From AP-15 sp963790875 (GTDB taxonomy: Bacteria; Pseudomonadota; Alphaproteobacteria; ATCC43930; CGMCC-115725), in the NCBI GenBank assembly GCA_963790875.1, contig CAWBQT010000012.1, forward strand, positions 1 through 64,000: a DNA stretch of 64,000 nt. Reading direction: 5' to 3'. Of this stretch, positions 27,255 through 35,520 are shown piece by piece. The translations under genes were made by a program, and so were the position numbers. Numbering within the stretch: the stretch's first letter is position 1; the number at the start of each line of letters is the position of its first letter. The notes under the pieces were generated by a model. The model did not search any database. It saw nothing but the letters and a program-made list of their open reading frames with translations, and was not told the origin of the DNA.

Positions 27255-27656
27255 CTGATTCCGATTTCTGCGCCGGTCGGTCTTGCAAGGCTCAAGCGGC
27301 GCGCCGATTTCCTGCGTGTTGCCGCCGCCCGCCGCCGGGCCGTTCTGCCCGGCCTGATCTTGCAGGCGGCACCGCGGCCGGAGCGATTGGCCGCTTCGAC
27401 GTCGCTCGGGGTCGGGTTCACGGCCAGCCGAAAGGTCGGCAACGCGGTCATCCGCAACCGCGCCAAGCGGCGGCTGCGGGCCGTTGCGGCCGCCATCCTG
27501 CCGGAGCAGGGCCGGCCGGGAACCGATTACGTGCTGATTGCCCGCGCCGGCACGGCGGATCGGCCCTACGCCCAGTTGCTCGCCGATCTCGCGGCGGCGC
27601 TGCGGCGGGTCGAGCGGGGCGCGCAGCCGGCCGAACGCCGGCGGGGAGCCGCATGA
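27255..27656 (+). CDS. rnpA: Ribonuclease P protein component
   Basis: RnpA assists the catalytic RNase P RNA in trimming tRNA 5' leaders. The frame has RLKRRADFLRVAAARRRAVL, then LGVGFTASRKVGNAVIRNRA followed by KRRLRAV, the RNR signature of the family, and ends in an Arg/Ala tail. The start is uncertain: no ATG or GTG precedes RLKRR in frame. CTG at 27255 would give 133 residues, and TTG at 27361 would cut off the conserved N-terminus. The stop overlaps yidD (ATGA). Confidence 0.9.
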   Translation: MIPISAPVGLARLKRRADFLRVAAARRRAVLPGLILQAAPRPERLAASTSLGVGFTASRKVGNAVIRNRAKRRLRAVAAAILPEQGRPGTDYVLIARAGTADRPYAQLLADLAAALRRVERGAQPAERRRGAA

Positions 27657-27943
27657 TGAACCGCCGCGATCGAGCGGGGCATGGTCGAGCAAGCGCGGCG
27701 GCATTGCTGACTTTGCCAATCCGGGCGTACCGGATCCTGGTGTCGCCGGTCCTGCCGCCGTCCTGCCGCTTCCTGCCGACTTGTTCCGACTACGCGATCG
27801 AGGCGCTGCGGCTACATGGCGCCGGGCGCGGGCTCGTCCTCTCGTTGCAGCGGCTCGCCCGCTGCCATCCCTGGGGCGGCAGCGGCTATGATCCGGTACC
27901 GGAGCTCGACATTGACCGCCGTTCGGCCGGCGGCAACGGCTGA
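27653..27943 (+). CDS. yidD: Membrane protein insertion efficiency factor YidD
   Basis: 96 residues from ATG 27653, overlapping the rnpA stop. It has the conserved core LPIRAYRILVSPVLPPSCRF, LPTCSDYAIEALRLHGAGRG and RLARCHPWGGSGYDPVP with the family's three cysteines. YidD is a small membrane-associated protein that helps YidC-dependent insertion. Its place between rnpA and yidC is the usual one. Confidence 0.95.
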   Translation: MMNRRDRAGHGRASAAALLTLPIRAYRILVSPVLPPSCRFLPTCSDYAIEALRLHGAGRGLVLSLQRLARCHPWGGSGYDPVPELDIDRRSAGGNG

Positions 27944-28008
27944 GCCCGGACTGTCCTCCCCTTCGCCGCTCCTGCCCCTCCGAGACGCCGCAGCAAACCC
28001 CCCCGCCG

Positions 28009-29712
28009 ATGGAACAGCGCAATCTCCTGATCGCGATCGCCCTGTCGCTCGGCATCCTGATCGGCTTCCAATTCATCTTTCAGCGGCTGCACCCGCCGGT
28101 CCCGCCGCATGCCGCCCCGTCTGGCACCGCACCGGTGTCGGTGGGTGCGTCGGCCGGACCGCAGGCCGTGAAGGCTCCCGGCGCGGTCGCGGCAAAGGCC
28201 GCCGAGACGCTTGCGAACGCAGTCGCGGGACGGCCCGAGGTCAGGATCGAGACGCCGCGGCTGCACGGCTCTATCGCGCTCAAAGGCGCGCAGTTCGACG
28301 ACCTGACCTTGGCGACCTACCATGAAACCGTCGACCCGAAGAGCCCCGAGGTCGTCCTGTTATCGCCGCCGGGCACGCAGAACCCCTATCTCGCCGAGTT
28401 CGGCTGGATCGCCCAGGCGCCCGGCATAAAGCTGCCGGGTCCGGACACGCTGTGGCAGGCCTCGAGCGGCCCGCTGACCCCATCGAACCCGGTGACCCTG
28501 ACCTGGAACAACGGCGCAGGGCTCCTCTTCACCCGCGTGATCAGCGTCGACAAGGACTACATGTTCACGATCAGCGACGCGGTCCGCAACAACAGCAACG
28601 CGCCGGTCGCGCTGTTGCCCTATGGCCTCGTCAGCCGCACCGGGACGCCGCAAGTCGCCGGCTATTACATCCTCTTCGAGGGCATGATCGGCTATCTCGA
28701 CGGCTCGCTGCAGGAAGTGAAATATACCTCGCTCAGTCCCGGCAAGCCCGACGACTACGCATCGACCGGCGGTTGGCTCGGTTTTACCGACAAATATTGG
28801 CTGACGGCGCTGATCCCGCCGCAGGACGAGGCGATCAAGGGACGCTTTACGCATTCGCTCGAGGACGGGGTCGACCGCTATCAGACCGATTTTCTCGGCC
28901 CCGCGGTCACCGTGGCGCCCGGCGGTAGCGCCGCGGCATCGTCGCGGTTCTTTGCCGGCGCCAAGGAGGTCGATCTGCTCGACGCCTACGCCGCGGCAGG
29001 CATTACGCGCTTCGACCGCGCCATCGATTTCGGCTGGTTCTATTTTCTGACCAAGCCGATTTTTCTGACCTTGCAGTTCTTCGACAAGCTGCTCGGCAAT
29101 TTCGGGCTCGCCATCCTGCTGCTGACCCTGTGCGTCAAGCTCTTGTTCTTTCCTCTTGCCAATAAATCCTACCAGGCGATGAGTAAGATGAAGCTGCTGC
29201 AGCCGGAGATGCAGAAGCTACGCGAGCGATTTCCCGACGACAAGGCGCGCCAGCAGCAGGAGATCATGGGGCTCTACAAGAAGGTCGGGGCCAATCCGCT
29301 TGCTGGTTGCTTGCCAATCGTGATCCAGATCCCGGTGTTTTTCTCGCTCTACAAGGTCCTGTTCGTCACGATCGAGATGCGTCACGCGCCGTTCTTCGGC
29401 TGGATCCACGATTTGTCGGCGCCCGACCCGACCTCGTTCGCCAACCTTTTCGGCCTTTTGCCGTTCGCCCCGCCGGCCTTTCTGATGATCGGCGCGTGGC
29501 CGCTGATCATGGGCTTGACGATGTTTCTGCAGCAAAAGCTCAACCCGCAGCCGGTCGACCCGATGCAGGCGCGCATGTTCATGATACTGCCGGTCGTGTT
29601 CACCTACATGCTGGCGCATTTCCCGGCCGGGCTGGTGATCTACTGGGCGTGGAACAACACCCTCAGCATCGCGCAACAATGGGCGATCATGCACCGCGCC
29701 GGCGCTGCGTGA
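28009..29712 (+). CDS. yidC: Membrane protein insertase YidC/Oxa1
   Basis: 567 residues from ATG 28009. MEQRNLLIAIALSLGILIGF is the canonical N-terminal membrane helix. A large periplasmic beta-sandwich follows (residues about 60-340), then the conserved insertase core with five helices: FYFLTKPIFLTLQFFDKLLG, LLLTLCVKLLFFPLANKSYQ, the cytoplasmic hairpin KMKLLQPEMQKLRERFPDDK, NPLAGCLPIVIQIPVFFSLY and PAGLVIYWAWNNTLSIAQQW. It inserts and folds inner-membrane proteins alone or with Sec. Length is usual for a Gram-negative YidC. The stop overlaps the engB start. Confidence 0.97.
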   Translation: MEQRNLLIAIALSLGILIGFQFIFQRLHPPVPPHAAPSGTAPVSVGASAGPQAVKAPGAVAAKAAETLANAVAGRPEVRIETPRLHGSIALKGAQFDDLTLATYHETVDPKSPEVVLLSPPGTQNPYLAEFGWIAQAPGIKLPGPDTLWQASSGPLTPSNPVTLTWNNGAGLLFTRVISVDKDYMFTISDAVRNNSNAPVALLPYGLVSRTGTPQVAGYYILFEGMIGYLDGSLQEVKYTSLSPGKPDDYASTGGWLGFTDKYWLTALIPPQDEAIKGRFTHSLEDGVDRYQTDFLGPAVTVAPGGSAAASSRFFAGAKEVDLLDAYAAAGITRFDRAIDFGWFYFLTKPIFLTLQFFDKLLGNFGLAILLLTLCVKLLFFPLANKSYQAMSKMKLLQPEMQKLRERFPDDKARQQQEIMGLYKKVGANPLAGCLPIVIQIPVFFSLYKVLFVTIEMRHAPFFGWIHDLSAPDPTSFANLFGLLPFAPPAFLMIGAWPLIMGLTMFLQQKLNPQPVDPMQARMFMILPVVFTYMLAHFPAGLVIYWAWNNTLSIAQQWAIMHRAGAA

Positions 29713-30461
29713 GCGTGCCGCCGGTGATCGCCTTCGAAGCGGCGAAGCCTTTGGAGATCTTTCCGGCGCGCGACGCGGATGACGATCTCGTCGAAGCGGG
29801 ACGGCGCTTGTTTGCGCGGCCGGCGCACTTTGTCGCTGGCGCCGGGGAACCCGCCGCCTTGCCGCCCGAAAGCCTCCCGGAGATCGCCTTTGCCGGGCGC
29901 TCCAATGTCGGCAAATCGAGCCTTGTCAATGCGCTGACCGGACGGCATCTGCTGGCGCGGATCTCGAACACCCCGGGCCGCACCCGCCAGATCAATTTCT
30001 TCGATCTGGCCGGCCGCTTGCTGCTCGTCGACCTGCCGGGCTACGGTTATGCCGAAGCCTCGAAGACCGCGGCGAAACGATGGGGTGGTCTGGTGCGGAC
30101 CTACCTGCGAGGCCGCGCCGCGCTGCGCCGGGTCTGTCTGTTGATCGACGCGCGCCACGGCCTCAAGGACATCGACCGGGAGATGCTGGCGATGCTGGAT
30201 CGGGCGGGCGTCTCCTATCAACTCGTGCTGACCAAGACCGACAAGCTTACGGACGCCGCGATCCGCGAGAGCGCCGGTCGGGCGGCGACCGAGATCGGCG
30301 CCCACACGGCCGCCCATCCCGAGATCCATCTGACGAGCGCACTGACAAAGCACGGCATCGCCGCCCTGCGGGCGGCGCTCGCGGCACTCGCGGCGGCCGT
30401 GCCGATCGACGCGAGCGCCGTCGGCGCCGATATCGATTCCCGCATCACAGCGAGAGGGTGA
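29709..30461 (+). CDS. engB: Ribosome biogenesis GTP-binding protein EngB/YsxC
   Basis: 250 residues from GTG 29709, which overlaps the yidC stop (GTGA). GTPase motifs: G1 FAGRSNVGKSSLVNAL (about residue 65), G2 region ISNTPGRTRQINFF, G3 LVDLPGYGYAEASK, G4 VLTKTDKL, G5 LTSALTKHG. It is needed for late assembly of the 50S subunit. The N-terminus is some 40 residues longer than short homologues, as is common in alphaproteobacteria. Next gene argB starts nine bases downstream. Confidence 0.95.
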   Translation: MSVPPVIAFEAAKPLEIFPARDADDDLVEAGRRLFARPAHFVAGAGEPAALPPESLPEIAFAGRSNVGKSSLVNALTGRHLLARISNTPGRTRQINFFDLAGRLLLVDLPGYGYAEASKTAAKRWGGLVRTYLRGRAALRRVCLLIDARHGLKDIDREMLAMLDRAGVSYQLVLTKTDKLTDAAIRESAGRAATEIGAHTAAHPEIHLTSALTKHGIAALRAALAALAAAVPIDASAVGADIDSRITARG

Positions 30462-30469
30462 GTTTGCCG

Positions 30470-31402
30470 ATGAACCTGGCCGCCAAACCCGGATCCGGTT
30501 GCGCCGGCAACCATCCGGATCCGTTCGTCAAAGCCGCCATTCTCGCCGAGGCGCTGCCTTATATGCGCCGCTATGCCGGCCATACGCTCGTCGTCAAATA
30601 CGGCGGGCACGCGATGGGCGGCGAGGAAACCGTAGGGGGCGGCGATTCTTTTGCTCGCGACGTGGTGTTGCTGAAGCAGGTCGGGATCCACCCGATTGTC
30701 GTCCATGGCGGCGGGCCGCAGATCGGTCAGATGCTTGAACGGCTCGGCATCGCAAGCCGGTTCGTCGACGGGCTGCGCGTGACCGACCGGGCGACAATGG
30801 AAGTGGTCGAGATGGTGCTCGCCGGCACGATCAACAAGGGACTGGTCGCGGCGATCAACGCCGAGGGCGGCTGCGCAATCGGGCTGACCGGCAAGGACGG
30901 CGGGCTGATCGAGGCGGAAAAACTGGTCCTCAGCCGTGTCGAGGACGGCGTCCGCAGCGAAATCGATCTCGGCTTCGTCGGCGAACCCGCATATGTTAAG
31001 GCCGCTGTCCTCGACACGTTCATGCGCTCGGACATCATCCCGGTGATCGCGCCGATCGGTGTCGGCGCGGCCGGTGAGACCTACAACATCAACGCCGATA
31101 CCGTGGCCGGCGCGGTCGCCGCCGCGGTCAAGGCGGCCCGTCTGTTGCTGCTGACCGATGTCGCCGGTGTGCTCGGCGCCGACCACCAGTTGATGTCCGA
31201 AATCAGCGCCGCCGACGCCCGCCGGTTGATCGCCGAGGGGGTGATCTCCGGCGGCATGATCCCCAAGGTCGAAACCTGCCTCGCCGCAGTCGATGGCGGC
31301 GTCGAGGCGGCGGTCATCCTCGACGGGCGCGTGCCGCATGCGATCCTGCTCGAATTGTTCACCGACACCTCCGGGGCCGGCACCTTGATCCGAGCCGGAT
31401 GA
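30470..31402 (+). CDS. argB: Acetylglutamate kinase
   Basis: 310 residues from ATG 30470; GTG 30458, overlapping the engB stop, is also in frame. It phosphorylates N-acetylglutamate in arginine synthesis. Motifs: LVVKYGGHAMGG (phosphate loop), DVVLLKQVGIHPIVVHGGGP, substrate loop RFVDGLRVTDRATMEVVEMV, NINADTVAGAVAAAVKAARL and LTDVAGVL, with SGGMIPKVETCLAAVDGGVE near the end. The N-terminal extension typical of arginine-inhibited enzymes is short here. It is coupled to the HAD-family gene by ATGA or a 12-base gap. Confidence 0.96.
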   Translation: MNLAAKPGSGCAGNHPDPFVKAAILAEALPYMRRYAGHTLVVKYGGHAMGGEETVGGGDSFARDVVLLKQVGIHPIVVHGGGPQIGQMLERLGIASRFVDGLRVTDRATMEVVEMVLAGTINKGLVAAINAEGGCAIGLTGKDGGLIEAEKLVLSRVEDGVRSEIDLGFVGEPAYVKAAVLDTFMRSDIIPVIAPIGVGAAGETYNINADTVAGAVAAAVKAARLLLLTDVAGVLGADHQLMSEISAADARRLIAEGVISGGMIPKVETCLAAVDGGVEAAVILDGRVPHAILLELFTDTSGAGTLIRAG

Positions 31403-31413
31403 GGGGCAGGGCG

Positions 31414-32157
31414 ATGCCAACGGAGATGCCGGCCGCCCGGCGGCCGCTCGGCGAGATCGAGACCTGGATCTTCGATCTCGACAATACGCTCTACCCGGCC
31501 TCCTGCCGGCTGTTCGATCAGATCCACGCGCGCATGCAGCGCTTCATCGCCGAGCGGCTGGAGCTGTCGCTCGACGAGGCGCTCGCCGTGCAGAAAACCT
31601 ATTTCCGCCGCTTCGGGACGACGATGCGCGGACTGATGACGGTCAACCGGATCGATCCGCACGAGTTCCTCACTTATGTCCACGATGTCGATCTTGCCGT
31701 CGTGCCGGAGGACCCGGTGCTGGCCGGTGCCCTTGCCGCGCTGCCGGGGCGCAAGCTCGTTCATACCAACGGCTCGGTCGCCCATGCCGAAAGGCTGCTC
31801 GCCCATCTCGACATCGCCGGATCGTTCTGCGGCATTGTCGACATCGCGGCGGCCGGGTTCGAACCGAAGCCCGCTCTCGCCGGCTATCACGAGCTGCTGC
31901 GACGGCATCATGTGACGCCGGAAACAGCACTGATGGTCGAAGACATCGCGAAGAACCTGGTGCCGGCCGCGGCGCTCGGCATGACTACGGCGTGGCTACG
32001 CGGCACCGTCGATTGGGCCGTGGCCGGCGCCGAGGGCGACCACATCGACTATGTCGTGGACGATCTCGGCGTCTTCCTCGCCACCGCCGCATTGCCGGCC
32101 ACCCCTGCCGAGGAGCATTTTCCTTGTCCGTCGCCGACACGATCCGCCGCAAGCTGA
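31414..32157 (+). CDS. HAD-family pyrimidine 5'-nucleotidase
   Basis: 247 residues from ATG 31414, with GAGGGG seven bases upstream; an ATG at 31399 overlaps the argB stop. HAD motif I is TWIFDLDNTLYPASCRLFDQ (DxDxT), motif II KLVHTNGS, motif III KPALAGY, motif IV MVEDIAKNL. This subfamily, resembling yeast Sdt1, dephosphorylates UMP/CMP-type nucleotides. The gene follows argB in many alphaproteobacteria. The last 12 codons overlap the start of the BolA gene. Confidence 0.85.
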   Translation: MPTEMPAARRPLGEIETWIFDLDNTLYPASCRLFDQIHARMQRFIAERLELSLDEALAVQKTYFRRFGTTMRGLMTVNRIDPHEFLTYVHDVDLAVVPEDPVLAGALAALPGRKLVHTNGSVAHAERLLAHLDIAGSFCGIVDIAAAGFEPKPALAGYHELLRRHHVTPETALMVEDIAKNLVPAAALGMTTAWLRGTVDWAVAGAEGDHIDYVVDDLGVFLATAALPATPAEEHFPCPSPTRSAAS

Positions 32158-32423
32158 CGGAAGCGTTCGCGCCGGTCCAGCTCGACCTCGTCGACGAGTT
32201 GCACCGTCACGCCGGTCACGCCGGTGCGCGGCCGGACGGCGAAACGCATTTTGCCGTGACCATCGTCTCGGCGGTCTTCACCGGCAAGGGACGGGTGGCG
32301 CGGCAACGCCTGGTCTATGAGGCGCTGGCCGAGGAATTGGCGACCCGCGTCCACGCCTTGGCCCTGACGACGCTCGCGCCGGAGGAGGTCCCGGATCCCG
32401 CCGCTCGTCCTATGCGAGGGTGA
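32124..32423 (+). CDS. BolA-family protein
   Basis: 99 residues. TTG 32124 is chosen as start because GAGGAG lies eight bases upstream and the protein then begins with the family's SVADTIRRKLTEAFAPVQLD. The core has LDLVDELHRHAGHAG (one-residue variant of the usual SHxHxGH loop), THFAVTIVSAVFTGKGRVAR, QRLVYEALAEEL and HALALTTLAPEE. BolA-like proteins bind monothiol glutaredoxins and carry or deliver Fe-S clusters. The overlap with the HAD gene suggests translational coupling. Confidence 0.85.
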   Translation: MSVADTIRRKLTEAFAPVQLDLVDELHRHAGHAGARPDGETHFAVTIVSAVFTGKGRVARQRLVYEALAEELATRVHALALTTLAPEEVPDPAARPMRG

Positions 32424-32521
32424 GGGGCGGCAGATGGGCGCGCAACGTCGACGCCGCGCGGCCCCTCACCTCCCGCTATCGCGGGTCTCCTGAGCATCTG
32501 GTGACCTGCGGTGTGCTCGAT

Positions 32522-33631
32522 CTACGCTGCGGCGAGGAAATCGCGCAATTCGCCGGCCGGAGCGTCCCGCATGACGAAGGCGTCGCCGATGCGGCGTGGC
32601 AGGATCAAGGTCGTCTTGCCGTCGCGCACTTTCTTGTCCTTGCTCATATGGGCGAGGAGGCGCTCGGCCGGGACGTCGCCGAGCCCGGCATCGGCGAGGC
32701 GCGTCGGCAGGCTGGTCGCGACGAAGTGGCGCCGCACCCGGTCGGCCTCGGTGGCCTCGCCAAGCCCGAGCCGCACCGCGAAATCGAACGCCAGCATCAT
32801 GCCGAGAGCCACCGCTTCGCCATGCAGCAGGCGGCTCGAAAACCCGGTTTCGGCTTCGAGCGCGTGGCCGAAGGTATGACCGAAATTGAGGAGCGCGCGG
32901 TCGCCCTCCTCGCGCTCGTCGGCGGCGACGATCGCTGCCTTCATCCGGCAGCTGGTCAGCACCGCGTGGCGCAAGGGTTCGGCCTCGAGCGCACATAGCG
33001 CATTGCCTTGGCGCTCGCACCAGGCGAAGAACGCGGCGTCGCGGATCAGCCCGTATTTGACGGTCTCGGCGTAGCCGGCGAGCAATTCGCGCCGCGGCAG
33101 GGTCGCAAGCGCCGCGGTATCGGCGAGCACGAGGCGCGGCTGGTAGAAGGCACCGATCAGGTTCTTGCCGAGCCGCGTATTGATGCCGGTCTTGCCGCCG
33201 ACCGAGCTGTCGACCTGGGCGAGGAGCGTCGTCGGGATCTGCACGAAATCGACGCCGCGCAACAGGGTTGCTGCGGCAAATCCGGTCAAGTCGCCGACGA
33301 CGCCGCCGCCCAAGGCGATCAGCATCGTGCCGCGCTCGATGCGGCAGCCGAGAACCGCTTCGGCCAGCCGCCCGAAATGATCGAGATCCTTCGTCTCTTC
33401 GCCGGGCGACAGCACCACGGTCTCGTGTGCAATCCGCTCGGCGCCGAGGCTCGCGAGCAACGGTTCGAGATAATGGCGGGCGACATTCTCGTCGGTGACG
33501 ACGACGGTCTGGTGCCGCCGCAGCAGCGGCGCAATCTCGGGCCCGGCGCGCTCGACGAGCCCGGCGCCGACGACGATCTCATAGCTGCGCGGACCGAGCT
33601 CGACCCGCAGCCTTTGTGTTTCTTCGCTCAT
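32522..33631 (-). CDS. aroB: 3-dehydroquinate synthase
   Basis: 369 residues from ATG 33631, overlapping the aroK stop (ATGA). It turns DAHP into 3-dehydroquinate in the shikimate pathway, using NAD and a metal. Motifs: TVVVTDENVARHYLEPLL, PGEETKDLDHFGRLAEAVL, ALGGGVVGDLTGFAAATLLR (NAD loop), VQIPTTLLAQVDSSVGGKTG, NLIGAFYQP, LAGYAETVKYGLI with the metal Glu, and NFGHTFGHALEAETGF with metal His. Complete by length and motifs. Confidence 0.97.
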   Translation of the reverse strand: MSEETQRLRVELGPRSYEIVVGAGLVERAGPEIAPLLRRHQTVVVTDENVARHYLEPLLASLGAERIAHETVVLSPGEETKDLDHFGRLAEAVLGCRIERGTMLIALGGGVVGDLTGFAAATLLRGVDFVQIPTTLLAQVDSSVGGKTGINTRLGKNLIGAFYQPRLVLADTAALATLPRRELLAGYAETVKYGLIRDAAFFAWCERQGNALCALEAEPLRHAVLTSCRMKAAIVAADEREEGDRALLNFGHTFGHALEAETGFSSRLLHGEAVALGMMLAFDFAVRLGLGEATEADRVRRHFVATSLPTRLADAGLGDVPAERLLAHMSKDKKVRDGKTTLILPRRIGDAFVMRDAPAGELRDFLAAA

Positions 33632-34305
33632 AATCGGGTCTCCGGGCAGGATGGGGTGGTGGGGCAGGGTGAGGTGGTTGCAAGCGGGCAGGCGGCGAGT
33701 GCCGCGATGACTTGTGTCGCGGTCGCTTCCGGCGATCCGTCGCCGCTGTCGACGATGAGGTCGGCTTCGCCGTAGATCGGGTGGCGGCGTTCGATCAGCT
33801 CGGCGAGGATGGCGCGCGGATCGCCCGCTTTCAACAACGGACGGTCGTTGCGCCGTGCGACCCGCGCCGCCAGCACGTCGAGATCGGCGCGCAGCCAGAC
33901 CGAGACTGCGCGCTCGGCGACGGTCGCGCGCGTCTGCGGGTCCATGAAGGCCCCGCCGCCGGTCGCCAATACATGCACCGGCTCGGTGAGGAGCCGGAGG
34001 ATGACGCGGCGCTCGCCGTCGCGAAAGACGCGCTCGCCGCGATTGGCGAAGATCTCCTCGATGGCTTCGCCGGCGGCGGCTTCGATGACGCGGTCGGAAT
34101 CGGCAAAGGGGAGCCTGAGCCGCGTCGCGATTCGGCGGCCGATCCGGGTCTTGCCGGCCCCCATCAGGCCGACCAGCACGATCGTCCGGCGCGGGACAAA
34201 GCGCCGCATCGCCGCCGCCTGCCGATCAAGCTCTGCCGAGAGTGTCTCCACGCGGACCTCTGCGCCGCCGCTCTTTTCCCGGACGCCCGGCGAGCGTACT
34301 AGCAT
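33628..34305 (-). CDS. aroK: Shikimate kinase
   Basis: 225 residues from ATG 34305 (MLVRSPGVREKSG); internal starts nearer the core are possible. Walker A is VLVGLMGAGKTRIGRRIATR, the shikimate-binding acidic residue is in LPFADSDRVIEAA, GERVFRDGERRVI and LATGGGAFMDPQTRA are the substrate and GGG motifs, and the lid is RNDRPLLKAGDP. The C-terminal tail (CPTTPSCPETRL) is poorly conserved. ATGA overlap with aroB gives the usual aroKB operon. Confidence 0.95.
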   Translation of the reverse strand: MLVRSPGVREKSGGAEVRVETLSAELDRQAAAMRRFVPRRTIVLVGLMGAGKTRIGRRIATRLRLPFADSDRVIEAAAGEAIEEIFANRGERVFRDGERRVILRLLTEPVHVLATGGGAFMDPQTRATVAERAVSVWLRADLDVLAARVARRNDRPLLKAGDPRAILAELIERRHPIYGEADLIVDSGDGSPEATATQVIAALAACPLATTSPCPTTPSCPETRL

Positions 34306-34412
34306 ATCGTTGCGTGTGGTCGTCAATCGGCGCCGGACCGGTTCGGCCGGGGAGGGGCGGTGGCTGGCTTGCGGCCGCAGGACATGCAAAGCCGGGACAT
34401 GCGAGCCGCAGA

Positions 34413-34553
34413 ATGGGAAAGCTGACCATTTGGTTCGTCGTCGTCGTGGTTCTGGCGGCGCTCGGGGGCGCCGCCTACTTGGCGTTGTGGAACCCGCCGG
34501 CGCCGTCGGTGCGTGTCGAAAAGGTGTTGCCGAATGCCCGCTTTCCAAAGTGA
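34413..34553 (+). CDS. Small single-pass membrane protein
   Basis: 46 residues from ATG 34413: MGKLTIWFVVVVVLAALGGA is one membrane helix, followed by YLALWNPPAPSVRVEKVLPN and a final RFPK. The strongly hydrophobic start and the conserved-looking VEKVLPNxRFPK tail suggest a real small protein; similar ones stand before xerD in related genomes as far as I recall. Its last 20 bases overlap the xerD start. Function unknown. Confidence 0.6.
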   Translation: MGKLTIWFVVVVVLAALGGAAYLALWNPPAPSVRVEKVLPNARFPK

Positions 34554-35520
34554 GCCGGCCGGCGCGGCAGGCTCCCCCCGGAGGCGGCCGGGCCGGCCGC
34601 GCCGGCCGGCTTCGGCGCTGTCGCGGCATCTCGAAGCGTTCCTTGAGATGCTCGCCGCCGAACGCGGTGCCGCGCCATTGACCCTCACGGCTTATCGCCA
34701 CGATCTCGGCGATCTCGCCGGGTTTCTCATGGGGCGAGCGGTCGATCTGGCCGATGCCGACGAGGGGTCGCTGCATGTCTATCTCGCGTCTGCGGCGGTA
34801 GCGGCGCTGGCGCCGCGCAGCCTCGCCAGACGGATCTCGGCGATCCGCCAGTTCTACAAATTTCTGCTGTCGGACGGGATCAGGCAGGATGACCCAACCG
34901 CCGGCCTCGATACGCCGCGGCTCGGACGGCCGCTGCCGAAATTCCTGTCGGAGACCGAGGTCGCAGCCCTGCTGGCGGCAGCCGCCGCGCGGCCCGGCGT
35001 CGAGAGCGTGCGGCTCGCCTGCCTCGTCGAGCTCTTCTATGCGACCGGGCTGCGCGTCTCGGAGCTCGTTGCCTTGCCGCTCGCCGCGGCACTGCGCAAT
35101 CCACGCTTCCTGATGGTGCGCGGCAAGGGCGGTCGCGAGCGCGTCGTGCCGCTCGGCGAGCCCGGCCGCCAGGCACTCGCCCGCTATCTCGATTGCCGCG
35201 GCGACTTTGTGCCGGCCGGGCGGCCGTCGCCTTGGCTGTTCCCGTCGCGCGGCGGCAGCGGGCATTTGACGCGGCAGCGCTGCGGTCAACTGTTGAAGCT
35301 ACTGGCGATTCGCGCCGGCCTCGATCCGGACCGGCTGTCGCCGCATGTGCTGCGCCATGCCTTTGCCAGCCATCTCCTCGATCGCGGCGCCGATTTGCGC
35401 AGCGTCCAACAGATGCTGGGGCACGCCGACATCGCGACGACCCAGATCTATACACATGTCGTCGGCGACCGGCTGCGCCGGCTGGTCGAGACCGCGCATC
35501 CGCTGGCGCGGCGCCGATGA
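34534..35520 (+). CDS. xerD: Tyrosine recombinase XerD
   Basis: 328 residues from ATG 34534. The N-terminal core-binding domain has FLEMLAAERGAAPLTLTAYR and ISAIRQFYKFLLSDGIRQDD. The catalytic domain keeps R (ELFYATGLRVSELVAL), K (VRGKGGRERVVPL), H-x-x-R (SPHVLRHAFASHLLDRGADL), H (QMLGHADIATTQIY) and the nucleophile in TTQIYTHV. XerD with XerC resolves chromosome dimers at dif. XerD rather than XerC is chosen because it stands directly before accA, as in other alphaproteobacteria. It is a housekeeping gene, not the integrase of the nearby elements. Confidence 0.9.
   Translation: MPAFQSEPAGAAGSPRRRPGRPRRPASALSRHLEAFLEMLAAERGAAPLTLTAYRHDLGDLAGFLMGRAVDLADADEGSLHVYLASAAVAALAPRSLARRISAIRQFYKFLLSDGIRQDDPTAGLDTPRLGRPLPKFLSETEVAALLAAAAARPGVESVRLACLVELFYATGLRVSELVALPLAAALRNPRFLMVRGKGGRERVVPLGEPGRQALARYLDCRGDFVPAGRPSPWLFPSRGGSGHLTRQRCGQLLKLLAIRAGLDPDRLSPHVLRHAFASHLLDRGADLRSVQQMLGHADIATTQIYTHVVGDRLRRLVETAHPLARRR

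Noticed and set aside
33628..35289. Long upstream extension of the shikimate kinase frame
   Set aside because: The extra 328 codons run antisense through xerD; the start at 34305 fits family length.
34534..35520. Tyrosine recombinase as integrase of the nearby elements
   Set aside because: Context (before accA, after aroKB) and sequence fit housekeeping XerD.
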